From: Deltaproteobacteria bacterium
Lineage (GTDB): Bacteria; Desulfobacterota; SM23-61
Length of the DNA stretch: 6,018 nucleotides
Assembly (NCBI GenBank): GCA_029857975.1
Contig: JAOUFX010000220.1
Location: 1-6,018, forward strand
Direction: 5' to 3'
Shown here: positions 5,638-6,018 of the stretch, piece after piece
How the letters are laid out: every line of letters begins with the position of its first letter
Position numbering within the stretch: position 1 is the stretch's first letter
The notes under the pieces: generated by a model
Seen by the model: the letters and a program-made list of their open reading frames with translations, nothing else
Database searches by the model: none
What the model was told of the DNA's origin: nothing
Position numbers and translations under genes: made by a program

Positions 5638-5709
5638 TTTGCTTTTTACGAGTTCATTAAATTTAACATGGATGGCAAATTCTGAGCAAGAAGAATCTGG
5701 ATTCAACCC

Positions 5710-5738
5710 TTGTTATTTGGAGGAAATTGGTGTTTAAT
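5710..5738 (+). promoter_or_regulatory. Candidate sigma-70-type promoter of the YciO/YrdC-like gene
   Basis: TTGTTA (5710-5715; four of six consensus bases) and TTTAAT (5733-5738; five of six) are separated by exactly 17 bp. Transcription would start near 5745, about 70 bases before the ATG at 5817. The region is AT-rich and lies just outside the palindromic element. Assignment is by consensus and position only. Confidence 0.45.
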
Positions 5739-5816
5739 TTCCAATATCCCCTTGGGCCAAAGAACGGAGAAAGGAATTTAAACTTTTAAAGGAGATACCC
5801 TCAAGGCAGGTGAATT

Positions 5817-6018
5817 ATGCTGATGAGAATCAATTCCCAAAATCCCCAACCAAGGCTGATTCGGCGGGTGGTGGCAATATTGCAGGAAGGGGGGGTCATG
5901 GCTTACCCAACCGATACGGTTTATGGATTGGGTTGTTCCCTGTACAACAAAAAAGGCATCGAGCGCATCTACCAGATCAAGCGGAGCGAAAAGAATCGAC
6001 CTTTTAGCTTCATTTGCG
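5817..6018 (+). CDS. YciO/YrdC/Sua5-family protein, N-terminal part (3' truncated by window)
   Basis: Reading from ATG 5817, the first 67 residues are visible and the frame is still open at the window edge; full family members have about 200 residues. YPTDTVYGLGC at 30-40 is the family's signature loop, and KRSEKNRPFSFIC at 55-67 is the basic segment that contacts nucleotide or RNA in the YrdC fold. The NPQPRLI start and the FSFIC wording are closer to the YciO branch than to canonical TsaC. The core family makes threonylcarbamoyl-AMP for the t6A modification of tRNAs; the role of YciO-branch proteins is less certain. An in-frame TGA at 5811 limits the start to ATG 5817 or 5823; AGGTG just upstream of 5817 is the nearest ribosome site, while a stronger AAAGGAG at 5788-5794 is too far away. 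It is divergent from the oxidoreductase operon. Confidence 0.88.
   Translation, partial: MLMRINSQNPQPRLIRRVVAILQEGGVMAYPTDTVYGLGCSLYNKKGIERIYQIKRSEKNRPFSFIC

Larger units (their letters stand above)
5455..5665. mobile_element. Palindromic MITE-like intergenic repeat element with 25-bp terminal inverted repeats
   Basis: The ends 5455-5479 and 5641-5665 are inverted repeats that pair over all 25 positions when read as + strand RNA: 19 Watson-Crick pairs and six G-U wobbles. The interior has three further hairpins (5487-5503, 5573-5598, 5611-5637) and a short dyad CGTAC/GTACG at 5529-5545. It contains no credible coding sequence, and TA occurs at both extreme ends. From memory, the interior stretches around CTCATTCCTCAGGATTTGCGCGCC and the CTTTTTACGAGTTC end resemble a dispersed repeat of deltaproteobacterial genomes; this was not searched. 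It fills over half of the 400-bp divergent region between the oxidoreductase operon and the YciO-like gene. Confidence 0.65.

Noticed and set aside
5810..6007. GTG-initiated + strand frame of 65 codons at the right end
   Set aside because: The overlapping frame from ATG 5817 encodes the YPTDTVYGLG signature of the YciO/YrdC family, so this frame is spurious.

Overview
The window looks like a chromosomal piece of a strict anaerobe, most likely a Desulfobacterota (deltaproteobacterial) or similar syntrophic or sulfate-reducing lineage. This is an inference from the ferredoxin-linked 2-oxoacid oxidoreductase operon, the anaerobe-type HesA/MoeB/ThiF protein, moderately high GC, and intergenic palindromic repeats of a kind I associate with that group. 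No 16S or other phylogenetic marker is present.

Layout, left to right. Bases 1-528 (+) hold the C-terminal part of an FGGY-family sugar kinase, gluconokinase-like, cut by the window edge. It converges on a PfpI/DJ-1-type gene (606-1121, -) across a 77-bp spacer with overlapping inverted repeats that may serve as a terminator. The PfpI/DJ-1 gene has its own recognisable promoter (-35 at 1177-1182, -10 at 1154-1159). Bases 1244-5416 (-) form one same-strand gene series, read right to left: an 8-Cys ferredoxin (delta), then alpha (VorB-like), beta (TPP-binding) and gamma subunits of a 2-oxoacid:ferredoxin oxidoreductase, an XRE-cupin regulator, and a HesA/MoeB/ThiF-like adenylating enzyme. Gaps are 9, 9, 111, 32 and 10 bp. 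The 111-bp beta-gamma gap is filled by an inverted repeat made of degenerate GGRTTCRA-like octamers. Bases 5417-5816 are a divergent intergenic region dominated by a 211-bp palindromic, MITE-like element (5455-5665) that carries three smaller hairpins, followed by a plausible promoter. At 5817 (+) begins a YciO/YrdC/Sua5-family gene that runs off the right end.

How the genes work together: the four-subunit enzyme would decarboxylate branched-chain or related 2-oxoacids to acyl-CoA and reduce ferredoxin. The XRE-cupin protein is a good candidate for a ligand-sensing regulator of its own operon. The ThiF-like enzyme would activate the C-terminus of a small sulfur-carrier protein not encoded here; its placement suggests, but does not prove, a link to tungsto/molybdopterin-dependent aldehyde or 2-oxoacid metabolism. 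I see no tRNA, rRNA, CRISPR array, transposase or defence gene. The least ordinary items are the two intergenic repeat structures and the ThiF-like and cupin genes attached to the oxidoreductase operon.
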